Shown piece after piece: positions 52,670-61,985 of a DNA stretch of 64,000 nt. Within the stretch, counting starts at the first letter, position 1. Every line of letters begins with the position of its first letter. The notes below the pieces were generated by a model that was given only the letters and a program-made list of their open reading frames with translations, was not told where the DNA came from and ran no database searches. The stretch comes from Nostoc sp. ATCC 53789 (GTDB taxonomy: Bacteria > Cyanobacteriota > Cyanobacteriia > Cyanobacteriales > Nostocaceae), in assembly GCF_009873495.1 (NCBI RefSeq), contig NZ_CP046703.1, forward strand, positions 7,276,102-7,340,101, read 5' to 3'. A program made the position numbers and the translations under genes.

Positions 52670-52981
52670 ATGCGACGGATTGACGCTATTGGAATTGGCT
52701 TAGGTGTTTTTATTGCCGGCGGCTTGGCTTATGTAACGTTGCAGCTAGTCGGTTTGGACACTCAGAAAGCTGGTATATGGAGCCAAGTCTTACTAGTCAG
52801 TGGGTTAATTGGCTGGTTAGCGACCTATTTTTTCCGTGCGGTGGGACAAAAAATGACCTACCACCAACAACGGGAACAATATGAGCAAGACTTTCTGCAA
52901 AAGCGGCTAGATGAGCTTACTCCAGAAGAGCTAGCACGAATTCAAGCTGAAATAGAACAAGAAGAGCAATCTCAGGTGTAA
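52670..52981 (+). CDS. DUF3007 family membrane protein
   Basis: A 103-residue cyanobacterial protein with two transmembrane helices (about 7-27 and 38-58), then a charged helix YHQQREQYEQDFLQKRLDELTPEELARIQ (key QREQYEQDF, LDELTPEEL). This is the DUF3007 family, regularly found between ndhL and trpA and also kept in plastid-bearing eukaryotes. Function unknown; a link to thylakoid NDH-1 is possible from synteny. Confidence 0.88.
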   Translation: MRRIDAIGIGLGVFIAGGLAYVTLQLVGLDTQKAGIWSQVLLVSGLIGWLATYFFRAVGQKMTYHQQREQYEQDFLQKRLDELTPEELARIQAEIEQEEQSQV

Positions 52982-53096
52982 AGTTATCATTGGTTAGTTG
53001 TTATTTGTCCTTTGTCATTAGTCATTTGTCCTTTACTAATGACCAATGACTAATGACCACTGACCAATGACCACTGACTATTGACACTTGACTAAA
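52982..53096. repeat. TGACCAATGAC-type short repeats before trpA
   Basis: Overlapping copies of ATGACCAATGACTAATGACC and its complement TCATTAGTCATTTGTCC fill the gap, giving a self-complementary region. Similar strings occur at 16135-16160 and 62553-62590. Common filler repeat in Nostoc; may fold into a hairpin between ndhL-DUF3007 and trpA. Confidence 0.55.
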
Positions 53097-53915
53097 ATGA
53101 CTGCGATTTCTGATTGCTTTGAAACCCTTGGGCGGAATCATGAGTGCGCTCTGATTCCGTTTATTACTGCTGGCGATCCAGATTTAGAAACAACAGCAAA
53201 AGCTTTGCAGGTTCTAGATCAAAATGGAGCCGATATTATTGAACTGGGCATACCTTATTCCGATCCTCTAGCTGATGGGCCAGTAATTCAAGCTGCTGCT
53301 ACCCGCGCTCTACAAAGGGGCACAAAATTGGAGCATGTACTGGAAATGTTGCAAGGGATTACTCCCAAATTGCGATCGCCCATTGTTCTGTTTATCTATT
53401 ACAACCCAATTTTGCATCGGGGAATTGACAAATTTCTCCAGGAAATAGCTGCGGCTGGGGTAGCAGGATTAGTAGTACCAGATTTGCCCTTGGAAGAAGC
53501 AGCAGGCTTGCTCGAACCAGCTAAGGAGATGGGAATTGATGTAATCTTATTGGTAGCTCCCACCAGCGATGCTAAACGAATCGAAGCGATCGCTCATTCT
53601 TCTCAAGGATTTATTTATTTAGTCAGCGTCACTGGGGTTACAGGAATGCGATCGCAACTGGAAAACCGCGTGTCCGATTTACTCAAACAAATTCGTGGTG
53701 TTACTGAGAAACCCATTGGTGTAGGCTTTGGCATCTCCGAAGCGGCACAAGCCCGTCAGGTAAAGGAATGGGGCGCAGATGCGGCGATCGTGGGTAGCGC
53801 TGTTGTCAAACGGTTGGCAGAAGGCACACCAGAGCAAGGATTAAATGCGATCGCCCAATTTTGCCAAAGTCTCAAAGCAGCCATCAAAACCAGCACAAAT
53901 ACTCCTCTTGATTAG
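53097..53915 (+). CDS. trpA: Tryptophan synthase alpha subunit
   Basis: A 272-residue TIM-barrel enzyme that cleaves indole-3-glycerol phosphate, passing indole to the beta subunit. The catalytic Glu and Asp are in IELGIPYSDPLADGP. Further signatures are VLFIYYNPILHRG, VPDLPLEEA, LVAPTSDAKR, YLVSVTGVTGMR, and the phosphate site GFGISEAAQ / AAIVGSAVVK. I take ATG 53097 as the start rather than the TTG nine bases earlier, since family members begin near this point. Other trp genes are not in the window. Confidence 0.95.
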   Translation: MTAISDCFETLGRNHECALIPFITAGDPDLETTAKALQVLDQNGADIIELGIPYSDPLADGPVIQAAATRALQRGTKLEHVLEMLQGITPKLRSPIVLFIYYNPILHRGIDKFLQEIAAAGVAGLVVPDLPLEEAAGLLEPAKEMGIDVILLVAPTSDAKRIEAIAHSSQGFIYLVSVTGVTGMRSQLENRVSDLLKQIRGVTEKPIGVGFGISEAAQARQVKEWGADAAIVGSAVVKRLAEGTPEQGLNAIAQFCQSLKAAIKTSTNTPLD

Positions 53916-54156
53916 AACGTAAAAGTAGATTAAAAAGTATAACAGCGTAGTTTTTCTATCCTTGTTTGGTAGACAATTTGACCATTATGGTTTTGAATAT
54001 TAACATCAGATATCATGATGTAAAAAAACTAGCTGATACGGTCGCTTATAGTTTGAGTATTATGTGAAGTCAAGTAGGCATAATTTATGAGTGTGAGTGT
54101 GAGAGTGAGTCAGTCACAAATGATTATAGTTGCGTCGCAATTGAGGAGCATAGGCG

Positions 54157-54819
54157 ATGAGTGAGAGTATGGCGTTTATCGGCGGGGTCGCCGTAGCTGG
54201 GCTGGCGGCTCTCGTATTGCTCAAAGGAACAAATACCCCGCTACAACCTAATTTTGCTGTTGCTCCGCAAATGCCAGGTACTGTAGTAGCGCCGGGAATA
54301 CAGCCACAAATGTATCCTTACGGCCCTTATGGGCAACCAATGTATCCCAATCCGAATCAGCCACCAACCGCTACCAGTGCTGACCAACGTCTGGAGATGG
54401 AAAAGCTGAATACGCAGATGCAGCTGGAGCGTTTAAAAAACGACAATGAACAGTTGAAGTTGCAAAATCAACAACTCCAAGGACAAGTTCAAAATTTCAA
54501 TACTCAGCAGCAGTGGCAACAAGCCCAGCAGTATAACCAACAAAAAGTAGCAGCACTCCAGCCGCAAACTTCTTGGTGGTCTTCACCCATGCTTTGGGCT
54601 GTGGGAGGCGCAACTCTGACTATTGGTGGTGGTGTTGTCGTCGCTGGAGTATTGGCTTTGTTCTCGCCACGGCAGCGTCCAGCCCGTACTGTACAAGTGA
54701 TTCACCCCTACCAAGGAAATACGCCGCCCTTGGTTCCAGTTCGTCGCGCTGAGTTTTTGCCGGCTTCGCGGATGGAAGCAAGACGAGTTGAAGCCCCAGA
54801 ATACGACGAAATGCACTAA
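54157..54819 (+). CDS. Hypothetical membrane protein with coiled coil
   Basis: A 220-residue protein not assigned to a family. It has an N-terminal transmembrane helix (about 5-24, AFIGGVAVAGLAALVLLKG), a Pro/Gln-rich segment (PYGPYGQPMYPNPNQPP), a coiled coil (about 75-130, EKLNTQMQLERLKNDNEQL, key MQLERLKND), a second helix (about 147-170) and a basic tail. Topology suggests both termini on one side with the coiled coil between the spans. A clear terminator follows at 54862-54889. A cyanobacterial orphan. Confidence 0.7.
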   Translation: MSESMAFIGGVAVAGLAALVLLKGTNTPLQPNFAVAPQMPGTVVAPGIQPQMYPYGPYGQPMYPNPNQPPTATSADQRLEMEKLNTQMQLERLKNDNEQLKLQNQQLQGQVQNFNTQQQWQQAQQYNQQKVAALQPQTSWWSSPMLWAVGGATLTIGGGVVVAGVLALFSPRQRPARTVQVIHPYQGNTPPLVPVRRAEFLPASRMEARRVEAPEYDEMH

Positions 54820-54861
54820 TCGGGAAAATCAAATAACAGATAAACCCGATTTAAAATCTCG

Positions 54862-54889
54862 TTTCCAGGTATAACCTGGAAATTTTTTT
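54862..54889 (+). terminator. Rho-independent terminator
   Basis: TTTCCAGGT-ATA-ACCTGGAAA followed by TTTTTTT, 43 nt after the stop at 54819. Confidence 0.88.
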
Positions 54890-54964
54890 ATTGGACTGCT
54901 TCTGCGAATTTAAAAGGCAGAGTCTATTTGAAAGTATTGCCAAGGATATAAACACTCGTAACTG

Positions 54965-56863
54965 TTAAAAGTCGCTTTTAGGAGTTTCTTTGCTATTGGG
55001 ATTCTCTTTAGTGGCAGGTTGGTTAGTATCGGGAAGTTTTTGTTGGCTACTCTTCGGATTACCTTGATTTTTTAGTTGAGTTAGTGCCTGTTTTGCCAGA
55101 TTTTCGGCTGCTTGTTTAAACAATGGTTCTATTTTGTTTCGCCAGTATTTAGTATTAGGCAATTTTTCTGGATGGTTTCTATAATCTAAAACTTTATCCC
55201 ATTTACCATCATCTATTGCTTTGTTGATCTCATTAGATAACGCCTCTGCCTTAGCCCAATCATCTTGCCACTGGGCAATCATTTTGCCCGTTTCTTGGAT
55301 ACCAGAAGCAGCATTTGCTGGAATTGATTTTAAAAGTGCGATCGCTCCAACTATATCCCCTGAATCATACTTCTGTTTTGCTTGCTCTATAATATTGGCA
55401 CTGTTATCACTAGGCTGCGATCGTTCTGATTTGTCAACATCGTCAGTTGACCCCTTCGGCTTTTCTGGTAAGGGAGTTGCTACATCACTAGATTTTGCTT
55501 TTGGCTTGGGAGTTGGTCGAGTAGCAATCAAGCTACTATCATTTACTGTCTTAGTTGCAATACCTTTATCGCGCAAGCAAGAAGACCATTCTTGATTATT
55601 GATGATCACGGCCGGGTGTGCCCAAGCTAAACGGCCAGATTTAAGTTTAACTTCTATCCAACCTCGTTTTGTCCGCTTACCTGTTACCTCGAAACTGGTG
55701 TTATCGGCAACTGTTTGCAAAATATTATCAGAATTTATCGAACTAGGTTCAGAACGGATATTAGAATTTCCGACGACAAGAGCCGAGCATTTGTTTACTA
55801 AAGTAGTATCCTTACCTGTAAGATTTAAAGCTAAATTTTTCACATTCGGATATACATTTGCGACTAAGGCAGCCGCACCACCCGCTAATAATATGCCAAT
55901 TAATATTGGCCATGGGTCGGATTTACCAGAGTCTTTACGGACAGGTTTGACAGGATTTGCTGGTGCAAATGCAACCGTTTGCAACCGAGATACTTGAGGT
56001 CTAGATTTGGTGGATTCTTCAGGTTTCGAAAGTGTAGCTACAGGATTAATCGCATCTTTACAGGCTTGCAGTGCTTCCGTGGCGTTTTGATAGCGGTCTT
56101 TGAAGTGATAACGCACCATTTTTGTCAACACTGCCGCCAGTCGGTAGTTTACGGTTACTGATTGCTGCCAAATGATTTCGCCTGTTTCCGGGTCTTCTTG
56201 CAATGCTGTTGGCAATAATCCTGTTAGTGCTTGAATGGCGATGATGCCGAGAGAATAAATATCACTGTTGGGGCGGGGTTTACCTTGCCCTTGTTCTGTG
56301 GGCATATAGCCAGGAGTGCCAATAACGACTGTGGCAGATGCTTGTCCCCCCACTATTACCATCTGGGTACGCAGTTGCTTCACTGCCCCAAAGTCCACTA
56401 AAACTAACTTATTATCTGAGGCGCGACGGATAATATTATCCGGTTTGATGTCCCGATGAATAACGCCTTGGCTGTGGACAAATTCGAGAATTTCTAGAAC
56501 TTCTTGTAATAGTTGAATTACTTGGCTTTCACTCCAGCGTTTACCAGGTGTAAGTTCTTCAGCTAGGGTATGTCCTTCAATATATTCTTGTACTAAATAA
56601 AATTCTTGGTTTTCATCAAAATACGCTAGCAGCCTGGGTATTTGGTCATGGTTGCCCAGTTTTTCTAAGGTTTCGGCTTCGCTGTTGAACAGGCGTTTTG
56701 CAGTATCAAAAACTCTGGGGTCAGTTCCGGGTTTGAGGTGCTTGACAACGCAAATGGGGTTGCCGGGCCGCCTAGTATCTTGGGCAATATAAGTTTGACC
56801 AAATCCTCCCATTGCGAGGACTCGAATTACTTGGTAACGATGGTCTAGTAGCTTGCCGATCAT
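54965..56863 (-). CDS. Ser/Thr protein kinase with SH3-like domain
   Basis: A 632-residue Hanks-type kinase. Kinase domain (about 8-275): glycine loop AMGGFGQTY, Lys in VVKHLK, catalytic loop HRDIKPDN near 137, DFGAVKQL, and GTPGYMPTEQ in the activation segment. After a juxtamembrane region there is one transmembrane helix (about 320-342, WPILIGILLAGGAAALV). The extracytoplasmic part has a bacterial SH3-like domain (about 358-425, NIRSEPSS..GWIEVKLKSGRLAWAH, short motifs), then a Pro/Lys/Asp-rich linker and helical repeats to the end. It senses an unknown external or periplasmic signal. Closely similar architectures are common in filamentous cyanobacteria. Confidence 0.93.
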   Translation of the reverse strand: MIGKLLDHRYQVIRVLAMGGFGQTYIAQDTRRPGNPICVVKHLKPGTDPRVFDTAKRLFNSEAETLEKLGNHDQIPRLLAYFDENQEFYLVQEYIEGHTLAEELTPGKRWSESQVIQLLQEVLEILEFVHSQGVIHRDIKPDNIIRRASDNKLVLVDFGAVKQLRTQMVIVGGQASATVVIGTPGYMPTEQGQGKPRPNSDIYSLGIIAIQALTGLLPTALQEDPETGEIIWQQSVTVNYRLAAVLTKMVRYHFKDRYQNATEALQACKDAINPVATLSKPEESTKSRPQVSRLQTVAFAPANPVKPVRKDSGKSDPWPILIGILLAGGAAALVANVYPNVKNLALNLTGKDTTLVNKCSALVVGNSNIRSEPSSINSDNILQTVADNTSFEVTGKRTKRGWIEVKLKSGRLAWAHPAVIINNQEWSSCLRDKGIATKTVNDSSLIATRPTPKPKAKSSDVATPLPEKPKGSTDDVDKSERSQPSDNSANIIEQAKQKYDSGDIVGAIALLKSIPANAASGIQETGKMIAQWQDDWAKAEALSNEINKAIDDGKWDKVLDYRNHPEKLPNTKYWRNKIEPLFKQAAENLAKQALTQLKNQGNPKSSQQKLPDTNQPATKENPNSKETPKSDF

Positions 56864-57026
56864 ATTCCCTCCCCAGAGTTATTACCTAATTGTCCAGCTG
56901 GTAATAAATATCTCCAAATTTTCTTCAATGAAATCCGCTATCTTGAGAAAAGATTTAGATTAAAAACGCAGCTTTTTTATAAACGCAGACTGTTTATTTT
57001 TCTTTTAGTGCCCCTGTTTATTACCA

Positions 57027-57515
57027 ATGCCACCGAAAATAACAAATCCAGTTGCATGGCAGCAGGCTGAAATTCTCATGCAACCTGCTTTCATTCGCGT
57101 TATCGATAATATCCGCAAGTCCCTTGATGAATCTTCTTGGACGGGAACTTACCATGATGTCCTGATTTGGCCGCCTAACACCACTGATGAAATCAAAGCA
57201 TTGGTGACTGAGTTGTTGCAAGCAATGGAAACTGCAACGCCCCAAGAAGCCGATGAAATTAGAGAGACTCTTACTCGTTTGCCGATGCCCCATCCAGGAT
57301 ATCATCTACGTTTGCAGCGTCAACAGCAAGAAGCGAGTATCGATTTGTGGGAATTGTGTTATGAGGTGTGTTTTATTGAATACAGCCCACAGAAAGAAGC
57401 TGCTGAGATTGATACTAGTTTAATTGATGAACTGGGTGAAGTGGATTGGCTGCGTTTGGATGCTAAAGCAAAAGATTTAGTTGAACACGCGTTTGCTAAA
57501 TTGCCAGAAGGATGA
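57027..57515 (+). CDS. Conserved cyanobacterial hypothetical protein
   Basis: A 162-residue soluble protein, acidic, without signal or membrane segment. It begins PKITNPVAWQQAEILMQPAF and contains DVLIWPPNT, RLPMPHPGYHLRLQRQQ and LWELCYEVCFIEYSP. Overall it looks like an alpha/beta domain of unknown fold. It is divergent from the kinase gene with 163 nt between starts. I do not recognise a family with a known function. Confidence 0.7.
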   Translation: MPPKITNPVAWQQAEILMQPAFIRVIDNIRKSLDESSWTGTYHDVLIWPPNTTDEIKALVTELLQAMETATPQEADEIRETLTRLPMPHPGYHLRLQRQQQEASIDLWELCYEVCFIEYSPQKEAAEIDTSLIDELGEVDWLRLDAKAKDLVEHAFAKLPEG

Positions 57516-57839
57516 AGGAGGCAGGAGGCAGAAGGCAAGAGGCAGAAGGCAGGAGTCAGAATCGAGATGCTCTTGCTAGCAAGATTCCCGTAGGAGTGCG
57601 CGGACTCGTTCATAGGTTACTATGCCGTACCTACTTCGTGTAAGCAAGCTACGCACAGCGTCTCGTAAAGCCTTCTCTACGAGACGCTGCGCTATCCGCT
57701 TTTTCGGTCAGAATACCTTTTCTGCATTCTGACTCCTGACTCCTGAATTCTGTTCGATAAAATTAGTAAAGGCACGGTATAACCGTGCCCTAATTCGCAA
57801 AAAGTATTATTTTGAAAAGTTTTTTGCTTTACATTAAAT
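57516..57839. repeat. Low-complexity and iterated repeats after 57515
   Basis: About 320 nt between convergent genes. GGAGGCAGAAGGCAAGAGGC purine repeats at 57520-57560 are partly inverted by TTCTGACTCCTGACTCC at 57729-57745. In between lie GTAAGCAAGCTACGC and TACGAGACGCTGCGC repeat modules like those at 39213-39300. GGCACGGTATAACCGTGCC (57771-57789) is a good hairpin for the gene on the minus strand. No gene. Confidence 0.55.
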
Positions 57840-58490
57840 TTAATACTGGCGTAAAATTGCAGACAATGAACTATTTTTACGAAGATCCATTAAGTCTGCC
57901 AAAGAATCTGTGCGCGTATCCAAGTGGTGCTTGTGTTCTGCTGGCAGAACCGTCACCAGATGTTTTGCTTTAGGTTGCATCTGCATTAGCGGCATCAGTT
58001 GTGGCTGTGGCACAAAAATTGGTTGGTTCTTGGGAAGGCGTGGTTCCAATCTTTGGTACTGGCTTTGTGCCAAGCGTGCCTGATGTCGTTTAACCTGTTT
58101 TTGGACTTTCTGCGGTTGCGTTTTCCGATTAAGCATTTTGAAAACGAGCAAAGAACCACCACCACAACTGAGGACGATCGCAGCTACCATCCATAAAGGT
58201 GTAGGGTTACTATTCTCAGAGGGCACACTGATTGGTTCTTCAACAATAACTGGGATTGTTTCTGGTTCTTCTTGTGCTACCTGTCCAGCATTACCTAAGC
58301 TATACAGGGCAAAGGCACCACCTCCTAAAAACATGGCTAAACACCCAGTTAACAATAGCCAAGGATGATGTGTTACCAGATATATCAGAACATTCGAGCT
58401 TTGTTTTAATCTCGATTTCCTGTTTGTCAGCTCTGGAGTAGCCCTTCTGAGTTGGGTTGGCTCGCGCTGTACACTCTGACTTTTTTCCAT
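57840..58490 (-). CDS. Hypothetical membrane protein
   Basis: A 216-residue protein with two hydrophobic spans (about 32-65, VLIYLVTHHPWLLLTGCLAMFLGGG; and 98-122, PLWMVAAIVLSCGGGSLLVF; motifs shortened), a Glu/Pro-rich loop between them and a long basic C-terminal half (KTQPQKVQKQVKRHQARL). It resembles the 54157-54819 protein in layout but not in sequence. Function unknown. Confidence 0.6.
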   Translation of the reverse strand: MEKSQSVQREPTQLRRATPELTNRKSRLKQSSNVLIYLVTHHPWLLLTGCLAMFLGGGAFALYSLGNAGQVAQEEPETIPVIVEEPISVPSENSNPTPLWMVAAIVLSCGGGSLLVFKMLNRKTQPQKVQKQVKRHQARLAQSQYQRLEPRLPKNQPIFVPQPQLMPLMQMQPKAKHLVTVLPAEHKHHLDTRTDSLADLMDLRKNSSLSAILRQY

Positions 58491-58691
58491 GATTACTTTC
58501 AGATTTGTACCCCTCTAGTCAATAAATTGTACTGGAGGAGTCAAGCATCAGGTATCCGTAACAAAATTTCAGATTCCAGTAGCTTTTTTGTAAAACAGAA
58601 GCTACCAAATCCGACTAAGTTTTGTCAAAATTGTGTATTTCTTATGACTTCTCGCCGTAATGCTCTGAAATCAGTTTGCTTATTTTTTCTG

Positions 58692-59792
58692 TCAGCTAGG
58701 AGAATACCTTTCAAGAGCAAGTTGAATTAACCGATCAACTAATTCTGGAAAGGAGACTCCACTATGGGCCCAGAGTTGGGGATACATACTCGTCGCCGTA
58801 AACCCTGGCAACGTATTGATTTCATTAATCAAAACCTCTTGTGTCGCTTCCACATAGAAGAAATCGACCCTTGCCAATCCCGCAGCATCAACAGCTGCAA
58901 AGGCTTCCAAAGCCATGTCCTGAATTTTACGAGCGATCGCATCTGGAATCAGTGCTGGAATCAGTAAATCTGCCCGACCTTCTGTATATTTAGTTTCATA
59001 ATCATAAAAATCACTATCATAACTAATCTCTCCAACGACAGAGGCTTGGGGTTGATCGTTGCCTAAAACAGCACACTCAACTTCCCTGGCGACGACACCA
59101 GCTTCTACAACCAGTCTTCGGTCATAACTGGCGGCATTATCTAAGGCGGCTTCTAATTCTTGGCGCGATCGCACTTTGGCAATCCCCACTGATGAACCCA
59201 AATTAGCAGGTTTGACAAAAGCGGGATAACCTAATGCTGCCTCAATCTCATCACACAGTTTCGGAAAAACGCAAGGATTAGACCAAACTTGCGCTCTAGT
59301 TATCGCTTTATATTTTACCTGTGCTAGTCCCGCTTGCTCAAAGGCCATTTTCATGGCAATTTTATCCATCCCCATCGCCGAACCTAACACCCCAGAACCA
59401 ACAAAGGGGACTTGCATCAAAGTTAATAACCCTTGAATTGTCCCGTCTTCACCGTTGGGACCGTGGAGAACGGGAAACCAAATATCCACTTGGGCAACTT
59501 GAGAGGGAGATTCCCATTTACTTAGGGTTTGGGCTTGAGGATTGGATGTCAGATTTCCCTCAGAAGTTGATTGTTCAGCTTCCAAAAGCGGACTGCCTGT
59601 TTCTAAAACCTTTTGGGGTACTTCTCCCGCTAGCCAGCGTCCATCTTTTTGGATGTAAAAAGGAAGTATTTCGTACTTACTAGCATTTTCCTCTGCACTC
59701 AGGGCTTTAGCGATCGCCCGTGCTGATTTGATTGAAACTTCATGTTCTCCCGAACGACCGCCAAACAGTAACCCCACCCGCAGCTTAGTCAT
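58692..59792 (-). CDS. ddl: D-alanine--D-alanine ligase
   Basis: A 366-residue ATP-grasp ligase making D-Ala-D-Ala for peptidoglycan. ATG 59792 (MTKLRVGLLFGGRSGEHEVS) is chosen; eight codons upstream are also open. Motifs: GGRSGEHEVS (first substrate loop), WFPVLHGPNGEDG, FVKPANLGSSVGI (ATP binding), VECAVLGND, and the C-terminal EINTLPGFTATSMYPQLW (Mg and D-Ala site). Length is normal. Located 200 nt from the hypothetical membrane gene on the same strand. Confidence 0.95.
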   Translation of the reverse strand: MTKLRVGLLFGGRSGEHEVSIKSARAIAKALSAEENASKYEILPFYIQKDGRWLAGEVPQKVLETGSPLLEAEQSTSEGNLTSNPQAQTLSKWESPSQVAQVDIWFPVLHGPNGEDGTIQGLLTLMQVPFVGSGVLGSAMGMDKIAMKMAFEQAGLAQVKYKAITRAQVWSNPCVFPKLCDEIEAALGYPAFVKPANLGSSVGIAKVRSRQELEAALDNAASYDRRLVVEAGVVAREVECAVLGNDQPQASVVGEISYDSDFYDYETKYTEGRADLLIPALIPDAIARKIQDMALEAFAAVDAAGLARVDFFYVEATQEVLINEINTLPGFTATSMYPQLWAHSGVSFPELVDRLIQLALERYSPS

Positions 59793-60132
59793 TTTCGGTT
59801 CCTCGACACTTCTCAAGCAGATAGCGTATCACAACCTACAAAAATTGCCATATTTTTCTATATTATTTTTTGCCCCTTCAACGAAGAGGCAGGGAGCAGG
59901 GAAGGATTAGGGGACGAGGGGGACGAGGGGGACAAGGAGGAATTATTGAACAAGTCTCTTCCTTGTCTCCCCCCTCTTCCTTGTCTCCCTTGTCTCTTCT
60001 CTATGCCCCATGCCCCCTGCCTTCAATTAAAACAATCGTGTTGTCAGCTACAGTAATATTCCAGGAAAATGGGCAACAATATTGATCAATAACTAGAAAT
60101 GCAGCCCTACCTGTAAAAGATGCTGCCGTTTC
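59793..60132. other. Divergent intergenic region with purine-rich tandem repeats
   Basis: About 340 nt between ddl and the RCK gene. At 59910-59940 there are tandem GGGGACGA/GGGGACAA units, matched by inverted pyrimidine tracts CTTGTCTCCC at 59960-60000, so a hairpin is possible. No gene. Confidence 0.5.
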
Positions 60133-61824
60133 ATGAAACCCAGAATTATTGTTTGCGGCTTAGGACGTACCGGATATAAAACCTTTCGTTTGCTGAGACA
60201 TCAGGGAGCCTTCGTTGTTGGCATTCATCACCAATCTATCCCTGGCGAAACCGCAGGAGATGTGATTGTTGGCGATTTACAAGCAGCTTCTACCCTAACA
60301 GCAGCAGGAATTCAACAGGCACACACTATAGTCATCGCTGGCTCTAAAGATGCTCTGAATTTGTCTATTATGATGCAAGCGCGGGTGCTGAATCCTCAGA
60401 TTCGGATTATCAACCGTTTTTATAATACAAATTTGGGCGAGCGCCTAGATCAAAGTTTGCCAGACCATTTGAGTATGAGTGTTGTGGGATTAGCAGCACC
60501 CGTATTCACCTTTGCAGCGATGGGAAACCGAGCGATCGGACAAATCAAATTATTTCAGCAAACTTGGCCCATTCATGAAGAATACATTGATGAAAACCAC
60601 TTCTGGAAAGGTCTAAAGCTGAGTGAATTGTGGGAAGACCGATCGCGGATGCTGATTTATTATTTGCCAGTCAAAGGTGAGATGGATTTGGTGTCAGGTG
60701 TCATATCTGGACAAGAGATCCAAGTAGGCGATCGCTTAATTATTGGTACACAACCCCGTATCCGTTCTCCCCGCAGGTCATTGATTAAAAAACTGCTGAA
60801 AGTCATGACTAATTTTAAGCAGTTTCAGCAACATGGGCGATCGGTATTGATAGGTGCTGTTGTGTTACTTGCAGTTATTGCGATCGCTACACTCACCTAT
60901 ATGTCGGCTCAGTTGAGTTTATCTCCTGTCGATGCTTTATATTTTTCTGTAGGCATGATTACGGGAGCGGGTGGTAATGACAAAGTAGTAGAAAATGCTC
61001 CTAACAGTATTAAGTTATTTACTGTTGTGATGATGTTGGTTGGAGCGGTGGTGATTGGTATTTGGTATGCAATGCTCACCGATTTTGTCTTAGGAAGCCG
61101 CTTTAAGCAATTTTGGGATGCAGCCCGCATTCCTCAGCGATATCACTACATTGTTTGTGGCTTGAGTGGGATTGGGGTGAGAATTGTCCAGCAACTTCAC
61201 GCCAGCGGACATGAAGTGGTAGTAGTTGAACCCGACTCCAATAACAAATATATCAACACTGCCCGAGAACTAGGTATCCCCGTGATTCAGGGCGATGCCA
61301 GTTTCCGCACAATACTCAAATCCAGCAATATAGACTCTGCTGCCGCAGTGATTGCTGTTACTAGCAATGATGCCACCAATCTGGAAATTGCCCTCAAAGC
61401 CAAAGGCTTGACACCCAGCATTCCGGTGATTGTTCATTATGCCGATCCCGATTTTGCTGGCATAGCTCAACAGCTATTTGGCTTCGAGGCAGTACTGAGT
61501 CCGGCTGAACTAGCAGCCCCAGCTTTTGCTGCTGCTGCACTAGGAGGACGCATTCTGGGCAATGGCATCACAGCCGATAGCCTTTGGGTAGCTTTTGCAA
61601 CTGTGATTACACCTTTACACGCCTTTTGTGGTCAGTGGGTGAAAGATGTAGCCATGTCTGCTGACTGTGTACCTTTGTACGTAGAAACAAATCACCAAAC
61701 CCTTCACGGTTGGGATTTATTAGAGACAAGCCTCAGTGCTGGTGATGTTTTATATATGACTATGCCAGCGACACGGCTATATCAATTGTGGCGGGATGAG
61801 CGAGTTTGCGAAACACACGCTTAA
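60133..61824 (+). CDS. Channel-like membrane protein with two RCK (TrkA-N) domains
   Basis: A 563-residue protein of the potassium-channel / TrkA superfamily. Order: RCK-N Rossmann domain 1 (about 1-135, IIVCGLGRTGYKTFRLL), a RCK-C-like part (about 150-215), two transmembrane helices (about 237-258 and 292-317) with a pore-like loop ALYFSVGMITGAGGN between, then a second RCK-N domain (about 335-460, YIVCGLSGIGVRIVQQL with GDAS) and a C-terminal part. The pore loop lacks the TVGYGD filter, so ion selectivity is unclear. The Rossmann glycines GLGRTG and GLSGIG suggest NAD(H) or nucleotide binding. Confidence 0.85.
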   Translation: MKPRIIVCGLGRTGYKTFRLLRHQGAFVVGIHHQSIPGETAGDVIVGDLQAASTLTAAGIQQAHTIVIAGSKDALNLSIMMQARVLNPQIRIINRFYNTNLGERLDQSLPDHLSMSVVGLAAPVFTFAAMGNRAIGQIKLFQQTWPIHEEYIDENHFWKGLKLSELWEDRSRMLIYYLPVKGEMDLVSGVISGQEIQVGDRLIIGTQPRIRSPRRSLIKKLLKVMTNFKQFQQHGRSVLIGAVVLLAVIAIATLTYMSAQLSLSPVDALYFSVGMITGAGGNDKVVENAPNSIKLFTVVMMLVGAVVIGIWYAMLTDFVLGSRFKQFWDAARIPQRYHYIVCGLSGIGVRIVQQLHASGHEVVVVEPDSNNKYINTARELGIPVIQGDASFRTILKSSNIDSAAAVIAVTSNDATNLEIALKAKGLTPSIPVIVHYADPDFAGIAQQLFGFEAVLSPAELAAPAFAAAALGGRILGNGITADSLWVAFATVITPLHAFCGQWVKDVAMSADCVPLYVETNHQTLHGWDLLETSLSAGDVLYMTMPATRLYQLWRDERVCETHA

Positions 61825-61876
61825 ATAATTCGTAATTCGTAATTCGATTCGTAATAAATACACTACTTCCCACTCC

Positions 61877-61964
61877 AATACTGTTCGGTTAAGGCAAGAG
61901 ACGGCGATTTATCGCGTCTTTGTGATCTAAAATTTTCATCAAAAAACCTTAACCAAACCGTATT
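61877..61964. repeat. Short MITE-like element with AATAC-GTTCGGTTAAGG ends
   Basis: The left end AATACTGTTCGGTTAAGG (61877-61894) is inverted as CCTTAACCAAACCGTATT (61947-61964). The 88-bp unit has a single GACGGCGATTTATCGCGTC palindrome. It is flanked by the repeated word CTACTTCCCACTCC on both sides (about 61863-61876 and 61970-61983), which could be a target-site duplication of about 14 bp. Confidence 0.65.
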
Positions 61965-61985
61965 TTCCCTACTTCCCACTCCCAT

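Noticed and set aside
53088..53096. TTG start for trpA
   Set aside because: ATG nine bases downstream is a more usual start and fits the family N-terminus; the upstream bases belong to the repeat region.
59870..60085. Gly/Arg-rich ORF upstream of the RCK gene
   Set aside because: Encoded by GGGGACGA tandem repeats; low complexity and no start context.
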